Assembly: GCF_020852455.1 (NCBI RefSeq)
Contig: NZ_JADZAT010000006.1
Span: 119,385 to 183,384 of the forward strand
From: Novosphingobium sp.
GTDB lineage: Bacteria > Pseudomonadota > Alphaproteobacteria > Sphingomonadales > Sphingomonadaceae
Length of the DNA: 64,000 nucleotides
Reading direction: 5' to 3'
A model generated the notes under the pieces. That model saw only the letters and a list, made by a program, of their open reading frames with translations. It had not been told where the DNA came from and searched no databases. Below, piece after piece: positions 63,237-64,000 of the stretch. The stretch's first letter is position 1; each line of letters opens with the position of its first letter. The translations under genes were made by a program, and so were the position numbers.

Positions 63237-63260
63237 AAAACCCCGCCGAAGCGGGGTTTT
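63237..63260 (-). terminator. Intrinsic terminator after tRNA-fMet
   Basis: AAAACCCCGC / GCGGGGTTTT with a CGAA loop: ten-base perfect stem including A/T ends, with a U-run on both strands. It follows the tRNA-fMet on the minus strand and separates the rRNA/tRNA unit from the sleB-like gene. Confidence 0.9.
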
Positions 63261-63265
63261 ATGGA

Positions 63266-63342
<77 letters not shown>

Positions 63343-63395
63343 TCACCAAGAGGCCACTTAGGGCCATTTTATCGGGAAACAAGTCCCCAGAGACA

Positions 63396-63419
63396 CAAAA
63401 AGGGCCGCAAGCGGCCCTC
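63396..63419 (-). terminator. rRNA operon terminator
   Basis: AGGGCCGC / GCGGCCCT eight-base stem with a two-base AA centre, followed on the minus strand by TTTTT. It lies about 60 bases after the 5S gene and ahead of tRNA-fMet. Confidence 0.85.
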
Positions 63420-63479
63420 AAAGTGCGGGCAAATGCCCTGACATGTGAATGGGTTTATCCCGTGCCCGCCGGCTATAAT

Positions 63480-63594
63480 GCCTGGCGACGTCCTACTCTT
63501 CCAACGCTTGAGCGGTAGTACCATCGGCGCTGTCAGGTTTCACGGCCGAGTTCGAGATGGGATCGGGTGGGTCACTGACGCTATGGCCACCAAG
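63480..63594 (-). rRNA. rrf: 5S ribosomal RNA
   Basis: On the minus strand the sequence begins CTTGGTGGCCATAGCG and includes CCCGATCCCATCTCGAACTC, CCGTGAAACC and GATGGTACTACCGC, and ends GTCGCCAGG; these are universal 5S landmarks. Ends are placed by stem pairing and may be off by a few bases. Confidence 0.95.
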
Positions 63595-63711
63595 CAATAA
63601 AGCAGGCGGATACGGGTTTTAATCGATGCACGTTTACGTGTTTGTAGGCGTATCTGGCTGTGATGACCGTCCGGTCAACGACAGCAGAGCTGTCATTGAT
63701 GGTGGGATTCA
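63595..63711 (-). other. 23S-5S internal transcribed spacer
   Basis: About 117 bases between the 5S 5' end and the 23S 3' end. No tRNA or ORF is visible. Sequence should contain RNase III processing stems formed with the ends of 23S; the pairing partner is outside the window. Confidence 0.7.

Positions 63712-64000
<289 letters not shown>

Overview
The window reads as chromosomal DNA of a high-GC alphaproteobacterium, most likely of the order Sphingomonadales. Reasons: uniformly GC-rich codons, operons tightened by 4-base ATGA/GTGA overlaps, hisC-tyrA and metX-metW pairs, an FtsEX-YdcF-PlsC cluster, and an rRNA operon followed by an initiator tRNA. Genus cannot be fixed from the sequence alone. 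No transposase, integrase, phage gene or CRISPR array was seen. Every gap without a gene is shorter than 300 bases; the longest (57509-57758) holds an inverted pair of repeats.

Layout. 1-2583: tail of a respiratory nitrate reductase operon (narH end, narJ, narI, a parvulin). 2728-5546: 2,4-dienoyl-CoA reductase and a crotonase of unusual type. 5675-12330: tRNA-Leu(CAG), then a GST, Ppx/GppA phosphatase, two small secreted proteins, a ParA-like ATPase, a VOC protein, FdhD, and the methionine genes metW-metX. 12398-14403: hisC-tyrA, divergent from metX. 14400-18524: ftsE-ftsX-ydcF-plsC-Nramp-like transporter, all overlapping or abutting. 18667-20138: zinc-ribbon membrane protein, a tiny secreted ORF, tRNA-Leu(GAG). 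20238-24394: ROK kinase, alpha/beta hydrolase, HMG-CoA-lyase-like enzyme and class III CoA-transferase.

24409-43201 is a group 2 (ABC-transporter dependent) capsule locus: kdsB and kdsA make CMP-Kdo; KpsC- and KpsS-like enzymes would build the Kdo linker on lipid; two glycosyltransferases and an FkbM methyltransferase elaborate sugars; KpsM, KpsT, KpsE and a Wza/KpsD-type lipoprotein form the export path. Embedded in it is a 7.5-kb gene for a giant Asp/Gly-rich RTX-type protein, and kpsT alone is turned to the opposite strand.

43232-51682 continues on the same strand with almost no gaps: a YfiR-YfiN-YfiB diguanylate-cyclase signalling module, a fused ATP-dependent 5-oxoprolinase, the DUF969/DUF979 membrane pair (probable 5-oxoproline carrier) and a DUF2891 protein. 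From yfiR to kpsE the genes could form one very long transcription unit, which would tie c-di-GMP signalling physically to capsule export (inference).

51811-63205: PutA proline catabolism, a Rieske oxygenase, an M20 peptidase, an acyl-CoA-synthetase-like enzyme, 3-hydroxyacyl-CoA dehydrogenase, a LysE exporter, a small membrane protein and a SleB-type cell-wall hydrolase. 63237-64000: terminator, tRNA-fMet, terminator, 5S rRNA and the 3' end of 23S rRNA, all on the minus strand; the rRNA operon continues beyond the window.
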